Positions 28,236 to 37,531 of a DNA stretch of 64,000 bases are shown piece by piece. How positions within the stretch are numbered: position 1 is the stretch's first letter; every line of letters begins with the position of its first letter. Where the stretch lies: positions 124,001 to 188,000 of the forward strand of contig NZ_FMAG01000009.1 of assembly GCF_900094585.1 (NCBI RefSeq). Reading direction: 5' to 3'. This DNA comes from Martinezella multihospitum (GTDB lineage Bacteria > Pseudomonadota > Alphaproteobacteria > Rhizobiales > Rhizobiaceae). The notes beneath the pieces are model-generated. The model was not told where the DNA came from. It saw only the letters and a list, made by a program, of their open reading frames with translations, and ran no database searches. The position numbers were made by a program, and so were the translations under genes.

Positions 28236-28432
28236 TCATAAATTCGCCCGAATGGCGTATTCGTCGAATACGCGTGTTGCGAGTCTCAATATCCTATGTT
28301 AGACGAACCCCGAATTTCGGATGAGGCGGGAGAGCACTCCTGCTGATTTCTGGGGGAAATCAAAACGAATTCAAGGACATATCGCTTCCGTCATCCGGAA
28401 GTCTGGTTCTTGGGTTGAAATCAGGGAATTTT

Positions 28433-28999
28433 GTGCCCGTGGCAGACACATCCCAGCATGTTTCTGGCGTTGCAGAACGATATGCCTCGTCGCTGTTCGA
28501 ATTGGCCCTTGAAGAGGGTGCCGTACCGGCAGTGACCGCCGATCTCGATCGGTTCCAAGCCATGCTCGACGAAAGCGAAGATCTGAAGCGCTTCGTCCTC
28601 AGTCCGGTCTTTTCGGCTGAAGAGCAGGTCGGTGCGATTGAAGCGCTGGCAAAGAAGGCCGGCTTCGGCGCCTATGTCACCAATTTTCTGAAGCTTGTGG
28701 CCAGCAACCGGCGCCTGTTTGCGCTGCCGGGCATGATCAAGGCTTTCCGTATCATCGCCGCCCAGCAGCGCGGCGAGATTTCCGCCGAGGTCACCTCGGC
28801 CCATGCGCTCACCCCCGCGCAGGAAGATGAATTGAAGGCGGCGCTGAAGGGCGTCACCGGCAAGGACGTGGCGATATCAGTCACCGTCGATCCGTCGATC
28901 CTTGGCGGCCTGATCGTCAAGGTCGGTTCGCGTCAGATCGATACGTCCCTTCGCACCAAACTCTCCACCCTTAAGCTTGCATTGAAAGAGGTCGGCTGA
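28433..28999 (+). CDS. atpH: ATP synthase F1 delta subunit
   Basis: Stator subunit linking F1 to the b-subunits in the membrane. The preferred start is GTG 28433, because AGGGAA lies four bases upstream and the resulting VPVADTSQHVSGVAERYASSLFELA matches rhizobial AtpH at 188 residues. An ATG 18 bp earlier is possible. The C-terminal GLIVKVGSRQIDTSLRTKLSTLKLAL is the family signature. Its TGA shares bases with the atpA start (TGATG), so the two are translationally coupled. The Fo genes are not adjacent, as usual in Alphaproteobacteria. Confidence 0.95.
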   Translation: MPVADTSQHVSGVAERYASSLFELALEEGAVPAVTADLDRFQAMLDESEDLKRFVLSPVFSAEEQVGAIEALAKKAGFGAYVTNFLKLVASNRRLFALPGMIKAFRIIAAQQRGEISAEVTSAHALTPAQEDELKAALKGVTGKDVAISVTVDPSILGGLIVKVGSRQIDTSLRTKLSTLKLALKEVG

Positions 29000-30528
29000 T
29001 GGATATCCGCGCCGCGGAAATTTCCGCAATTCTGAAAGATCAGATCAAAAACTTCGGCAAGGAAGCTGAAGTCTCCGAAGTCGGCCAGGTTCTCTCCGTC
29101 GGTGACGGTATCGCCCGCGTCTACGGTCTGGACAATGTGCAGGCCGGCGAAATGGTCGAATTCCCCGGCGGCATCCGCGGCATGGCGCTGAACCTCGAAG
29201 CCGACAATGTCGGCGTGGTTATCTTCGGCTCCGACCGCGACATCAAGGAAGGCGACACCGTCAAGCGCACCGGCGCGATCGTTGACGTTCCGGTCGGTCC
29301 GGAACTGCTCGGCCGCGTTGTCGACGCGCTCGGCAACCCGATCGACGGCAAGGGCCCGATCAACGCGACCCGCCGTTCGCGCGTCGACGTCAAGGCTCCG
29401 GGCATCATTCCGCGCAAGTCGGTTCACGAGCCGATGTCGACCGGCCTCAAGGCTATCGATGCTCTGATCCCGGTTGGCCGCGGCCAGCGCGAGCTCGTCA
29501 TCGGCGACCGCCAGACCGGCAAGACCGCCATCATCCTCGACACGATCCTGAACCAGAAGTCCATTCAGGATAACGGTCCGGACAGCGAAAAGCTCTACTG
29601 CGTCTACGTCGCCGTCGGCCAGAAGCGCTCGACCGTCGCCCAGTTCGTCAAGGTGCTCGAAGAGCGCGGCGCGCTGAAGTATTCGATCATCGTTGCGGCT
29701 ACCGCTTCCGATCCGGCTCCGATGCAGTTCCTGGCTCCGTTTGCCGGCTGCGCCATGGGCGAATATTTCCGTGACAACGCCCAGCACGCCCTGATCGGCT
29801 ACGACGACCTGTCCAAGCAGGCCGTTGCCTACCGCCAGATGTCGCTGCTGCTGCGCCGTCCGCCGGGCCGCGAAGCCTATCCGGGCGACGTCTTCTACCT
29901 GCACTCGCGCCTCCTCGAGCGCGCCGCAAAGATGAACGACGAGCTGGGCGCTGGTTCGCTCACCGCTCTCCCGGTCATCGAAACGCAGGGCAACGACGTT
30001 TCGGCCTTCATTCCGACCAACGTGATCTCGATCACCGACGGCCAGATCTTCCTCGAAACCGACCTGTTCTATCAGGGTATCCGTCCGGCCGTTAACGTTG
30101 GTCTGTCGGTTTCGCGCGTCGGTTCGTCGGCTCAGATCAAGGCGATGAAGCAGGTTGCAGGCTCGATCAAGGGCGAACTCGCCCAGTATCGCGAAATGGC
30201 CGCCTTCGCCCAGTTCGGTTCCGACCTCGATGCCGCAACGCAGCGCCTGCTGAACCGCGGTTCGCGCCTGACCGAGCTCCTGAAGCAGCCGCAGTTCTCG
30301 CCGCTGAAGACGGAAGAGCAGGTTGCGGTGATCTTCGCCGGCGTCAACGGCTATCTTGACAAGCTGCCTGTCAACCAGGTCGGCAAGTTCGAGCACGGCT
30401 TCCTGTCGTACCTCCGCTCGGAAGGCAAGGACATCCTCGACACCATCCGCACCGAAAAGGCCATCAGCGACGCGACGAAGGGCAAGCTCACGGCTGCTCT
30501 CGACAGCTTTGCCAAGTCTTTCTCGTAA
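28999..30528 (+). CDS. atpA: ATP synthase F1 alpha subunit
   Basis: Non-catalytic nucleotide-binding subunit of F1. The 509-residue chain has Walker A GDRQTGKT at residues 169-176, the N-terminal VGDGIARVYGL beta-barrel segment and the C-terminal helical domain. PAVNVGLSVSRVGSSAQ is the ATP synthase alpha/beta signature. It overlaps atpH by one base and precedes atpG by 29 bp. Length and motifs are normal. Confidence 0.98.
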   Translation: MDIRAAEISAILKDQIKNFGKEAEVSEVGQVLSVGDGIARVYGLDNVQAGEMVEFPGGIRGMALNLEADNVGVVIFGSDRDIKEGDTVKRTGAIVDVPVGPELLGRVVDALGNPIDGKGPINATRRSRVDVKAPGIIPRKSVHEPMSTGLKAIDALIPVGRGQRELVIGDRQTGKTAIILDTILNQKSIQDNGPDSEKLYCVYVAVGQKRSTVAQFVKVLEERGALKYSIIVAATASDPAPMQFLAPFAGCAMGEYFRDNAQHALIGYDDLSKQAVAYRQMSLLLRRPPGREAYPGDVFYLHSRLLERAAKMNDELGAGSLTALPVIETQGNDVSAFIPTNVISITDGQIFLETDLFYQGIRPAVNVGLSVSRVGSSAQIKAMKQVAGSIKGELAQYREMAAFAQFGSDLDAATQRLLNRGSRLTELLKQPQFSPLKTEEQVAVIFAGVNGYLDKLPVNQVGKFEHGFLSYLRSEGKDILDTIRTEKAISDATKGKLTAALDSFAKSFS

Positions 30529-30557
30529 TCGGGCCCAAGCTCTAGGACGGACCAAGG

Positions 30558-31442
30558 ATGCCTTCACTCAAGGATCTGAAAAACCGGATCGCCTCCGTCA
30601 AGGCGACGCAGAAGATCACCAAGGCGATGAAAATGGTCGCCGCGGCGAAGCTTCGGCGTGCGCAGGAGGCGGCCGAGGCCGCCCGGCCTTACTCGCAGCG
30701 CATGGCCGCTGTTCTGGCCAACATCTCGGCTGCCGTCACGGATGCTGACGGCGCGCCGCTGCTGATGACCGGAACCGGCAAGAGCGATGTGCATCTGCTC
30801 GTTGTCTGCACGGCGGAACGCGGCCTGTGCGGCGGCTTCAACTCGCAGATCTCGCGTTTCGCCCGTGACCATGCCCGCAAGCTCCTGGCCGAAGGCAAGA
30901 CGGTGAAGATCTTCACCGTCGGCAAGAAGGGCTATGACGTGCTTCGCCGCGAATACGCATCGTTGATCGTCGAGCGCAAGGAACTGCGCGACGTCAAGCG
31001 TATCGGTTTCGACAATGCGGACGCCATCGGCAAGCGCATCATCGAGATGTTCGAAGAAGGCGAATTCGACGTCTGCACGCTGTTCTATTCCGAATTCAAG
31101 TCGGTGATCAGCCAGATCCCGACGGCACAGCAGCTCATCCCGGCTTCGGCTCCCGCCGTCGTCGAAGAAGACGCGGCCCACAAGGGCGCCGTCTACGAAT
31201 ATGAGCCGGATGCGGCTTCGATCCTCGCGGACCTTATCCCGCGCAACATCTCCGTCCAGATCTTCCGCGCGTTGCTCGAAAACGTCGCCGGCGAGATGGG
31301 CGCCAAGATGAGCGCGATGGACAATGCGACGCGTAACGCTGGTGAGATGATCAACAAGCTGACGCTGAACTACAACCGTCAGCGCCAGGCACAGATCACC
31401 AAGGAATTGATTGAAATCATTTCGGGCGCGGAAGCGCTCTGA
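30558..31442 (+). CDS. atpG: ATP synthase F1 gamma subunit
   Basis: Central rotor shaft of F1. The 294-residue protein starts MPSLKDLKNRIASVKATQKITKAMKMVAAAKLRRAQ, the conserved N-terminal coiled-coil helix. It ends with MGAKMSAMDNATRNAGEMINKLTLNYNRQRQAQITKELIEIISGAEAL, the matching C-terminal helix. The TAERGLCGGFNS motif in the middle is diagnostic. It lies in order between atpA and atpD. Confidence 0.98.
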   Translation: MPSLKDLKNRIASVKATQKITKAMKMVAAAKLRRAQEAAEAARPYSQRMAAVLANISAAVTDADGAPLLMTGTGKSDVHLLVVCTAERGLCGGFNSQISRFARDHARKLLAEGKTVKIFTVGKKGYDVLRREYASLIVERKELRDVKRIGFDNADAIGKRIIEMFEEGEFDVCTLFYSEFKSVISQIPTAQQLIPASAPAVVEEDAAHKGAVYEYEPDAASILADLIPRNISVQIFRALLENVAGEMGAKMSAMDNATRNAGEMINKLTLNYNRQRQAQITKELIEIISGAEAL

Positions 31443-31466
31443 GGTTAGGGAAAAGAGGGTAAGAAT

Positions 31467-32897
31467 ATGGCTGACGCAGCTACCCCCGCAGGTTCTGTCG
31501 GTAAGGTTACTCAGGTTATCGGCGCCGTTGTGGACGTTGCTTTCGACGGCGAACTCCCGGCGATCCTGAACGCGCTTGAAACCGACAATAACGGCAATCG
31601 TCTGGTTCTCGAAGTCGCACAGCACCTCGGCGAAAATTCCGTCCGCACGATCGCCATGGACTCGACCGAAGGTCTGGTTCGCGGTCAGCCGGTCAAGGAC
31701 ACGGGCGCGCCGATCTCGGTTCCGGTTGGACATGAGACGCTGGGCCGTATCATGAACGTCATCGGCGAGCCGGTCGACGAAGCAGGTCCGCTCAACACCT
31801 CGAAGAAGCGCGCCATCCACCAGGATGCTCCATCCTACGTCGAGCAGTCCACGGAAGCGCAGATCCTCGTCACCGGCATCAAGGTCGTCGACCTCCTTGC
31901 TCCTTACGCAAAGGGCGGCAAGATCGGCCTGTTCGGCGGCGCTGGCGTCGGCAAGACCGTTCTCATCATGGAACTGATCAACAACGTCGCCAAGGCGCAC
32001 GGTGGTTACTCGGTGTTCGCAGGCGTGGGTGAACGTACCCGCGAAGGCAACGACCTCTACCACGAAATGATCGAATCGGGCGTCAACAAGCATGGCGGCG
32101 GCGAAGGCTCCAAGGCCGCGCTCGTCTACGGCCAGATGAACGAACCGCCGGGCGCCCGCGCTCGCGTCGCTCTGACCGGTCTGACCGTTGCTGAAAACTT
32201 CCGCGATGAAGGCCAGGACGTTCTGTTCTTCGTCGACAACATCTTCCGCTTTACCCAGGCTGGTTCGGAAGTGTCGGCTCTGCTCGGTCGTATTCCTTCG
32301 GCCGTGGGCTATCAGCCGACGCTCGCAACCGACATGGGCCAGATGCAGGAACGCATCACCACGACGACGACGGGCTCGATCACCTCGGTTCAGGCCATTT
32401 ACGTTCCCGCCGACGACTTGACCGACCCGGCACCGGCAACCTCGTTCGCCCACCTGGATGCAACGACGGTTCTGTCGCGCTCGATCGCTGAAAAGGGTAT
32501 CTACCCGGCCGTTGACCCGCTCGACTCCACCTCGCGCATGCTCGACCCGATGGTTGTCGGCGAAGAGCATTACGAAATCGCTCGTAAGGTTCAGTCGACG
32601 CTGCAGCGCTACAAGGCCCTGCAGGACATCATCGCCATCCTGGGCATGGACGAACTTTCCGAAGACGACAAGCTCTCGGTTGCCCGCGCCCGCAAGATCG
32701 AGCGCTTCTTGTCGCAGCCGTTCTTCGTCGCCGAAGTCTTCACCGGTTCGCCGGGCAAGCTCGTCGCGCTCGAAGACACGATCAAGGGCTTCAAGGGTCT
32801 CGTCAACGGCGAATACGACCATCTGCCGGAAGCTGCCTTCTACATGGTCGGCTCGATCGACGAAGCGATCGAAAAGGCCAAGAAGCTGGCTGCCTAA
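31467..32897 (+). CDS. atpD: ATP synthase F1 beta subunit
   Basis: Catalytic subunit of F1. The 476-residue chain carries Walker A GGAGVGKT at residues 157-164, the GERTREGNDLYHEM catalytic region, the Walker B FVDNIFRFTQAGSEVS and the ILGMDELSEDD loop that contacts gamma. A hairpin-forming 77-bp gap separates it from atpC. Confidence 0.98.
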   Translation: MADAATPAGSVGKVTQVIGAVVDVAFDGELPAILNALETDNNGNRLVLEVAQHLGENSVRTIAMDSTEGLVRGQPVKDTGAPISVPVGHETLGRIMNVIGEPVDEAGPLNTSKKRAIHQDAPSYVEQSTEAQILVTGIKVVDLLAPYAKGGKIGLFGGAGVGKTVLIMELINNVAKAHGGYSVFAGVGERTREGNDLYHEMIESGVNKHGGGEGSKAALVYGQMNEPPGARARVALTGLTVAENFRDEGQDVLFFVDNIFRFTQAGSEVSALLGRIPSAVGYQPTLATDMGQMQERITTTTTGSITSVQAIYVPADDLTDPAPATSFAHLDATTVLSRSIAEKGIYPAVDPLDSTSRMLDPMVVGEEHYEIARKVQSTLQRYKALQDIIAILGMDELSEDDKLSVARARKIERFLSQPFFVAEVFTGSPGKLVALEDTIKGFKGLVNGEYDHLPEAAFYMVGSIDEAIEKAKKLAA

Positions 32898-32913
32898 TCA
32901 GGCCAATCCATCG

Positions 32914-32937
32914 GCGCGCGGCTTTGCCCGCGCGCCC
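32914..32937 (+). promoter_or_regulatory. GC-only hairpin between atpD and atpC
   Basis: GGCGCGCGG at 32914-32922 and CCGCGCGCC at 32929-32937 form a perfect 9-bp stem around CTTTGC. There is no T-tract. It may protect the upstream message or lower atpC expression relative to atpD. Confidence 0.55.
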
Positions 32938-32974
32938 TTGCCTTGCGAATAAGACAATCGAGAAGTGACGGGCC

Positions 32975-33382
32975 ATGGCTGACAATTTCAATTTCGAACT
33001 GGTTTCTCCGGAGCGCCTGCTGCTGTCGGAACAGGTCATCGATGTCGTCATCCCAGCGAGCGAAGGCGAGATGACCGTCATGGCTCATCATGCGCCGACC
33101 ATGACCACCATCAAGCCTGGTGTCGTGAAGGTGCATTCGGCTTCGGGCAAGAAGCAGGACTACGTCGTTTTCGGCGGTTTTGCCGATATCCTGCCGACCG
33201 GTTGCACGCTGCTCGCCGAATCCGCCGTTCCGGTCGAGGACATGAGCCGCGACGAGTTGGACCGCCGCATCAACGCCGCCAAGGCCGAACTCGAAGATGC
33301 CGAGCATCACGAGCACAAGTCGCGCCTGGAGCATTTCATCATGGAACTCTCGCATCTGCGCGGCTCGATCCCGCAGGATTGA
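32975..33382 (+). CDS. atpC: ATP synthase F1 epsilon subunit
   Basis: Rotor subunit that inhibits ATP hydrolysis. The 135-residue protein has the N-terminal beta-sandwich (NFELVSPERLLLSEQVIDVVIPASEGEMTVMAHHAPTMTTIKPGVV) and a two-helix C-terminal part (LDRRINAAKAELEDAEHHEHKSRLEHFIMELSHL). It is the last gene of the operon and is followed by a strong terminator. Confidence 0.97.
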   Translation: MADNFNFELVSPERLLLSEQVIDVVIPASEGEMTVMAHHAPTMTTIKPGVVKVHSASGKKQDYVVFGGFADILPTGCTLLAESAVPVEDMSRDELDRRINAAKAELEDAEHHEHKSRLEHFIMELSHLRGSIPQD

Positions 33383-33410
33383 TGTGGTCCAAGAGTCGTG
33401 AATGAGATGA

Positions 33411-33436
33411 AAGCGGTCCTTGTGGGCCGCTTTTTT
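33411..33436 (+). terminator. Rho-independent terminator of the atp operon
   Basis: AAGCGGTCC at 33411-33419 and GGGCCGCTT at 33424-33432 form a 9-bp stem (one G-U pair) with a TTGT loop and a run of six T bases, 28 bp after the atpC stop. A second small palindrome (GATGGCC...GGCCATC) follows at 33441-33458. Confidence 0.9.
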
Positions 33437-33539
33437 GTTTGATGGCCCCAGGGCCATCGATTGCCCATCGGCTTCGGCCGCTTACTTCAGGGTGAAGGCG
33501 GAGCAATGATAGGGCTGAGTAACATGCGGAGCAAACCGG

Positions 33540-33750
33540 GGCCACCTCGTGGTTCGAGGCATCACCGTTGTCGCTCCGCTTAATGGCGCTGCACCTCACC
33601 ATGAGGTGGAGCGAGCCCTATGGCGTGGTACGCAAGAGCCTCAAGGTGAGGCACGCAAGATCAGTCCTCATGGTGAGGTGCGAAAGCCCCATGCGCTTGT
33701 CGAATGGGGCTGCAGCCTCGAACCACGAGGACGGGTGGTGAGCGACCGCA
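33540..33750 (-). repeat. Rhizobial mosaic palindromic element, copy A
   Basis: Read on the minus strand, this starts CACCCGTCCTCGTGGTTCGA and continues through blocks like CACCTCACCATGAGGACTG and TGATCTTGCG. It contains the inverted pairs CCTCGTGGTTCGAGG/CCTCGAACCACGAGG and several CCTCANNNTGAGG palindromes. The same blocks occur in copies B (56727) and C (58561). It resembles the Rhizobium intergenic mosaic elements (RIME type) as I remember them. It fills the gap between the atp terminator and the convergent LysR gene. Short open frames across it are artefacts of the palindromes. Confidence 0.75.
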
Positions 33751-33799
33751 TCTGTCATTTCTCGAAGCGAAGGCGTTGAGGCGATCCCCCCAAGTCGCC

Positions 33800-34705
33800 T
33801 CAACCCTGCTGTCCTTGTAGTAAAAATCGGTACAGCTGAGCTGCCTCCGGAGACAGCGCGCGAAAGCGCGGTGCGCCAAGATAGTATCCAAAGCCACTCT
33901 CGACGCGGTCCCTGCCGACGGTAACGAGCGCTCCGGACTGCAGGTATTCCTCGATGAGGCCTAAACTGCCGAGCGCGATACCTTCGCCCCGGAGTGCGGC
34001 CTCCACCGCCATGATATAGGTCGAGAAGGACAGACGCGGTCGCAGCGGCTTGCCCTTCAAGGGGTCGCCGACGCGGCCGAACCATTGGCGGAAGCTGATC
34101 CAGTGGGCGTTGGCGCGTTCGTAATCGATGAGATCAAGCCTGGCGATCTCGACCGCCGTCAGCGCCTGCGGGTCGAGGCCGCGGACTGCCAGGTATTCCG
34201 GCGAGGCGATCGGCACCAGTACTTCCTTCAAAAGCGGCGTCAGGTTCCAGCGCGGATGTTCGCCGGTGGAATAGATGATGATGAGATCGTTGTTCTCCGA
34301 GGCAAGTTCGGAGTGCACATCCGTCGTCAGCAGGCGCACGGAGATGCCGGGGCTCTCCTTGCCAAAATCCCTGAGCCGCTGTCCGAGCCAGAGATGCGAG
34401 ATCGAGCCGCTTGCCGCGATCGAGATGATTTCACCGGTTCCGGCGCGAAAGGGCTCCAGGCTTTCTTCCAGATATTCCAGCGTGGCACGCACGCGCTGGA
34501 ACAGCCGCTCGCCATCCGGCGTCAGCGCCAGATTTCGGCCGCGCCGGGTAAAGAGCGTTGCGCCCAGATGATCTTCCAGCCCCTTGATGCGGCGGCTGAC
34601 GGCGGCCTGGGTGATGTTCAGTTCCCGACCGGCGCGGGAAAAGTTCATCGCGCGCGCGGCCGCGTCGAACACGCGAAAGGCTTCCAGCGGTATTTTCTCG
34701 AGCAT
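33800..34705 (-). CDS. LysR family regulator, GcvA-like
   Basis: A 301-residue LysR protein whose helix-turn-helix reads IPLEAFRVFDAAARAMNFSRAGRELNITQAAVSRRIKGLEDHLGATLFTRRGRNLALTPDG. This is close to the GcvA subgroup that regulates divergent catabolic or amino-acid genes. The substrate-binding domain follows. It is divergent from the alcohol dehydrogenase gene with a 117-bp gap containing a large perfect palindrome, and very likely controls that operon and itself. Confidence 0.93.
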   Translation of the reverse strand: MLEKIPLEAFRVFDAAARAMNFSRAGRELNITQAAVSRRIKGLEDHLGATLFTRRGRNLALTPDGERLFQRVRATLEYLEESLEPFRAGTGEIISIAASGSISHLWLGQRLRDFGKESPGISVRLLTTDVHSELASENNDLIIIYSTGEHPRWNLTPLLKEVLVPIASPEYLAVRGLDPQALTAVEIARLDLIDYERANAHWISFRQWFGRVGDPLKGKPLRPRLSFSTYIMAVEAALRGEGIALGSLGLIEEYLQSGALVTVGRDRVESGFGYYLGAPRFRALSPEAAQLYRFLLQGQQG

Positions 34706-34716
34706 GGGCTCTCCAT

Positions 34717-34770
34717 AATTTCAGATCATCAATATTCCCGATAATTGCCCGGATTTGAAGATCTGAAATT
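34717..34770. promoter_or_regulatory. Paired operator half-sites for the GcvA-like regulator
   Basis: AATTTCAGAT at 34717-34726 is perfectly mirrored by ATCTGAAATT at 34761-34770, with centres 44 bp apart (about four helical turns). Both lie between the divergent LysR and alcohol dehydrogenase genes. This is the layout expected for a DNA-looping LysR tetramer site. Confidence 0.55.
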
Positions 34771-34822
34771 GTGATGCAGGATCGCAGGCATCATATCAGC
34801 TGCTTTTCCAAGGGTATCCCTC

Positions 34823-35968
34823 GTGTCCTTTTCCATTTCCGCCATCCCAGACATTCATTTCGGCGAGGGTTCGCTCTCCGGCCTTGCCGCTGCGGTCAAA
34901 TCCTTCGATGGCGTCAGCACCGTTCTGCTTGTCATCGATGCTTTCCTGGCGCAGTCGGGCCTTGCCGCCAAGGTCAGCGCCGATCTTGCCGAAGCGGGCG
35001 TGAAGACGCAGGTTTTTTCCGACTTTGCCGGTGAACCGAAGCTTGCGCATCTGCATGCGGCAATCGCAGCCGGGCAGGGCGCCGATATGGTGATCGGTAT
35101 CGGCGGCGGCTCGGCGCTCGATATTGGCAAGATCGTTGCCTGCTGCATCGCCTCGGGCGAGGACCCGATGCATTATGCGCTGGCCGCCAATCCGCTGCCG
35201 AAGAACCCGCTGAAGAAGATCATGATCCCGACCACGGCCGGCACCGGTTCGGAGACCTCGGCGACGAATATCTTCGCCGGCCCTGAGGGCAAGAAGCTCT
35301 GGATCTGGGGGCCGGAAACGAAGGCCGATCTCGTCATCCTCGATCCGGCGCTGACGAAGACCCTGCCCGCCAGCCTCACGGCATGGTGCGGCTTCGATGC
35401 CTTCATCCATGCCTTCGAAGCAGCGACGAACCGCAATGCACATCGTGGCGCGCAGTTCTACGCGCATCACGCATTGAGGCTTCTGACTGGTGCGCTGGAA
35501 ACGGCTGTCAAGTATCCTGACGATATGGCGGCGCGGGGCGACGTGCTGCTCGGTTCCTGCTTCGGCGGCATTGCCATCGACAATTGCGGCACGGCGATCG
35601 CACATAATGTCAGCCATGCTCTCGCCGGCCTCGGCCCGGTCCATCATGGTCTTGCAACGGCGCTCGGCTTTGAAGCGACGCTGTCGTGGCTCGTTGAAGC
35701 CGATACCGCCGATCTCAATGCGGCGGCCAAGGCTTGCGGCGTCGAAACTGCCGCCGAGCTTCCCGCCTTCGTCTCCGACTGGATGGATCGCTGCGGCATC
35801 GTGCGGTCGCTGCCGGCCGCCTTCAAGCCGTTTGATGAAAGCGACCTTGCCCGCGAGATGCGTGCGCCTGAAAACCAGCCCATGCGGCGCTCGACGATCC
35901 GCGACGTGACGGATGCCGATATCGACCGCTTTGCAGCCGCCGTCATGGCGCTGCCGAAAGGAATTTGA
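34823..35968 (+). CDS. Iron-containing alcohol dehydrogenase
   Basis: A 381-residue group III (Fe-ADH) enzyme that begins with GTG at 34823 after an AAGGG site. The NAD-binding GGGSALDIGK is near residue 93 and the family PTTAGTGSETSATNIF follows. The metal ligands fit the Asp and His residues of LILDPAL, the GFDAFIHAFEA segment and the VSHALAGLGPVHHGLATALG region. It probably oxidises an alcohol to an aldehyde for the next gene product. Its 3' end is one base from the aldehyde dehydrogenase start. The substrate is unknown. Confidence 0.93.
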   Translation: MSFSISAIPDIHFGEGSLSGLAAAVKSFDGVSTVLLVIDAFLAQSGLAAKVSADLAEAGVKTQVFSDFAGEPKLAHLHAAIAAGQGADMVIGIGGGSALDIGKIVACCIASGEDPMHYALAANPLPKNPLKKIMIPTTAGTGSETSATNIFAGPEGKKLWIWGPETKADLVILDPALTKTLPASLTAWCGFDAFIHAFEAATNRNAHRGAQFYAHHALRLLTGALETAVKYPDDMAARGDVLLGSCFGGIAIDNCGTAIAHNVSHALAGLGPVHHGLATALGFEATLSWLVEADTADLNAAAKACGVETAAELPAFVSDWMDRCGIVRSLPAAFKPFDESDLAREMRAPENQPMRRSTIRDVTDADIDRFAAAVMALPKGI

Positions 35969-35969
35969 G

Positions 35970-37469
35970 ATGACCAAGAGCTACACGCGCGACTATTGGG
36001 AAAGCATTCTCTCCGGCCTGAAGCCCGAAGGACGTCACTTCATCGACGGCGCCCATCGTGCCGCCTCCTCCGGCCAAACCTTCACCCGCATCCGGCCGAT
36101 GGACGGCAAGCCCGGTGCCGAACTCGCACGCGGCAATGCCGCCGACGTCGATGCCGCCGTCGCCTCGGCCCGCGCCGCCTTCGAAAGCGGGGTCTGGCGC
36201 AAGAAGGAGCCGCTGGAAAAGAAGAAGATCATGTTGAAGTGGGCCGACCTCATTCGCGCCCATGGCGACGAGCTGGCCATGCTCGAGACGATCGATGTCG
36301 GCAAGCCGGTCATGGCGTCGCTCGGCGTCGATGTGCGCCTTTGCGCCGATGGCATCCAGTTCTACGGCGAAATGATCGACAAGATGTATGACGAGATTGC
36401 GCCGACCGGCCCGAATGCCCGCGCGCTGGTCCGTAAAGTGCCGCTCGGGGTCATCGGAGCGATCACGCCCTGGAACTATCCGATGATCATCGATGCCTGG
36501 AAGCTGGGACCGGCAATCGCCGCCGGCAATTCCGTCGTGCTGAAGCCGGCCGAACAGTCGTCGCTTTCGGCGATCCGCCTCGCTGAACTCGCGATCGAAG
36601 CGGGCCTTCCCGCCGGCGTCTTCAACGTCGTCACGGGTTACGGCGAAGAAACCGGCAAGCCGCTGGCACTGCACATGGATGTCGACATGATCGCATTCAC
36701 CGGCTCCACCGAGGTCGGCAAGCTGATCATGGGCTATGCGGCGCAATCGAACGTCAAGCGCGTGGCACTGGAGCTCGGCGGCAAGTCGCCGCTGGTCGTC
36801 TTCGAAGACGCCGATCTCGATGCTGCGGCCGTCGCGGCTGCCTGGGGCTGCTTCTACAATTCCGGCGAGACCTGCCATGCCTCGACGCGCCTGATCGTGC
36901 AGCGTTCGGTGCAAGATAAGCTGATTGCGAAGATCGAGGCGGTGACCCGTTCTGATATCGTGCTCAAGCATCCGCTCGACCCTTCGGCTCAAATCGGCGC
37001 GCTGATCGAGGAAGAGCATATGAACAAGGTGCTGGCGATGATTGCAGCCGGCGAGAAGGAAGGTGCGCGCCGCGCTTTCGGCGCCGAGCGCGTCTTGAGC
37101 GAAACCGGTGGCTATTATGTGTCGCCGGGCGTCTTCGTCGACATGACCAACGACATGAGTCTGGCACGGCAAGAAATCTTTGGCCCGGTTCTGGCAGCCA
37201 TTCCCTTCGATACCGAAGAGGAGGCGCTGAAGATCACCAACGACACGATCTATGGCCTTGCCGGCGCCGTCTTTACCAGGGACATGGATCGCGCTCATCG
37301 CTTTTCCGAAGAGATCCATGCGGGTACGGTGTGGATCAACACCTATGACATGTCGAACTTCGCAACGCCCTTCGGCGGCTTCAAGCAGTCCGGCTTCGGC
37401 CGCGACCGCTCGGTGCATGCGATCGACAAATATTGCGATTACAAGACGATCTGGCAGCAGTTCGGCTGA
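35970..37469 (+). CDS. NAD(P)-dependent aldehyde dehydrogenase
   Basis: A 499-residue ALDH-superfamily enzyme. ATG 35970 has AAAGGAATTTGAG before it. It contains GAITPWNYPMIIDAWKLGPAIAAGNSVVLKPAEQ, FTGSTEVGKLIM, the catalytic Glu in LELGGKSPLVVFEDAD, the catalytic Cys in NSGETCHASTRL, and EIFGPVLAAIPF. The overall pattern resembles gamma-glutamyl-gamma-aminobutyraldehyde dehydrogenase (PuuC) and betaine-aldehyde-type enzymes, but substrate cannot be fixed. It follows the alcohol dehydrogenase directly, implying an alcohol-aldehyde-acid sequence. Confidence 0.95.
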   Translation: MTKSYTRDYWESILSGLKPEGRHFIDGAHRAASSGQTFTRIRPMDGKPGAELARGNAADVDAAVASARAAFESGVWRKKEPLEKKKIMLKWADLIRAHGDELAMLETIDVGKPVMASLGVDVRLCADGIQFYGEMIDKMYDEIAPTGPNARALVRKVPLGVIGAITPWNYPMIIDAWKLGPAIAAGNSVVLKPAEQSSLSAIRLAELAIEAGLPAGVFNVVTGYGEETGKPLALHMDVDMIAFTGSTEVGKLIMGYAAQSNVKRVALELGGKSPLVVFEDADLDAAAVAAAWGCFYNSGETCHASTRLIVQRSVQDKLIAKIEAVTRSDIVLKHPLDPSAQIGALIEEEHMNKVLAMIAAGEKEGARRAFGAERVLSETGGYYVSPGVFVDMTNDMSLARQEIFGPVLAAIPFDTEEEALKITNDTIYGLAGAVFTRDMDRAHRFSEEIHAGTVWINTYDMSNFATPFGGFKQSGFGRDRSVHAIDKYCDYKTIWQQFG

Positions 37470-37531
37470 TAGATTGAGATCGGCATGACCCTGTTTGAAG
37501 GGTCAGGCCTGGAGGATAAAGGGGAGCCACA

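Noticed and set aside
33540..33750. tRNA gene suspected from GGTTCGAGG motifs
   Set aside because: The motif belongs to the mosaic repeat. No acceptor stem, anticodon arm or D-arm can be folded around it. The same was concluded for 56740 and 58575.
33549..34085. Open frames across the atpC-LysR gap on both strands
   Set aside because: They are created by the palindromic repeat, which keeps long frames open on both strands. They have no start site or family similarity.
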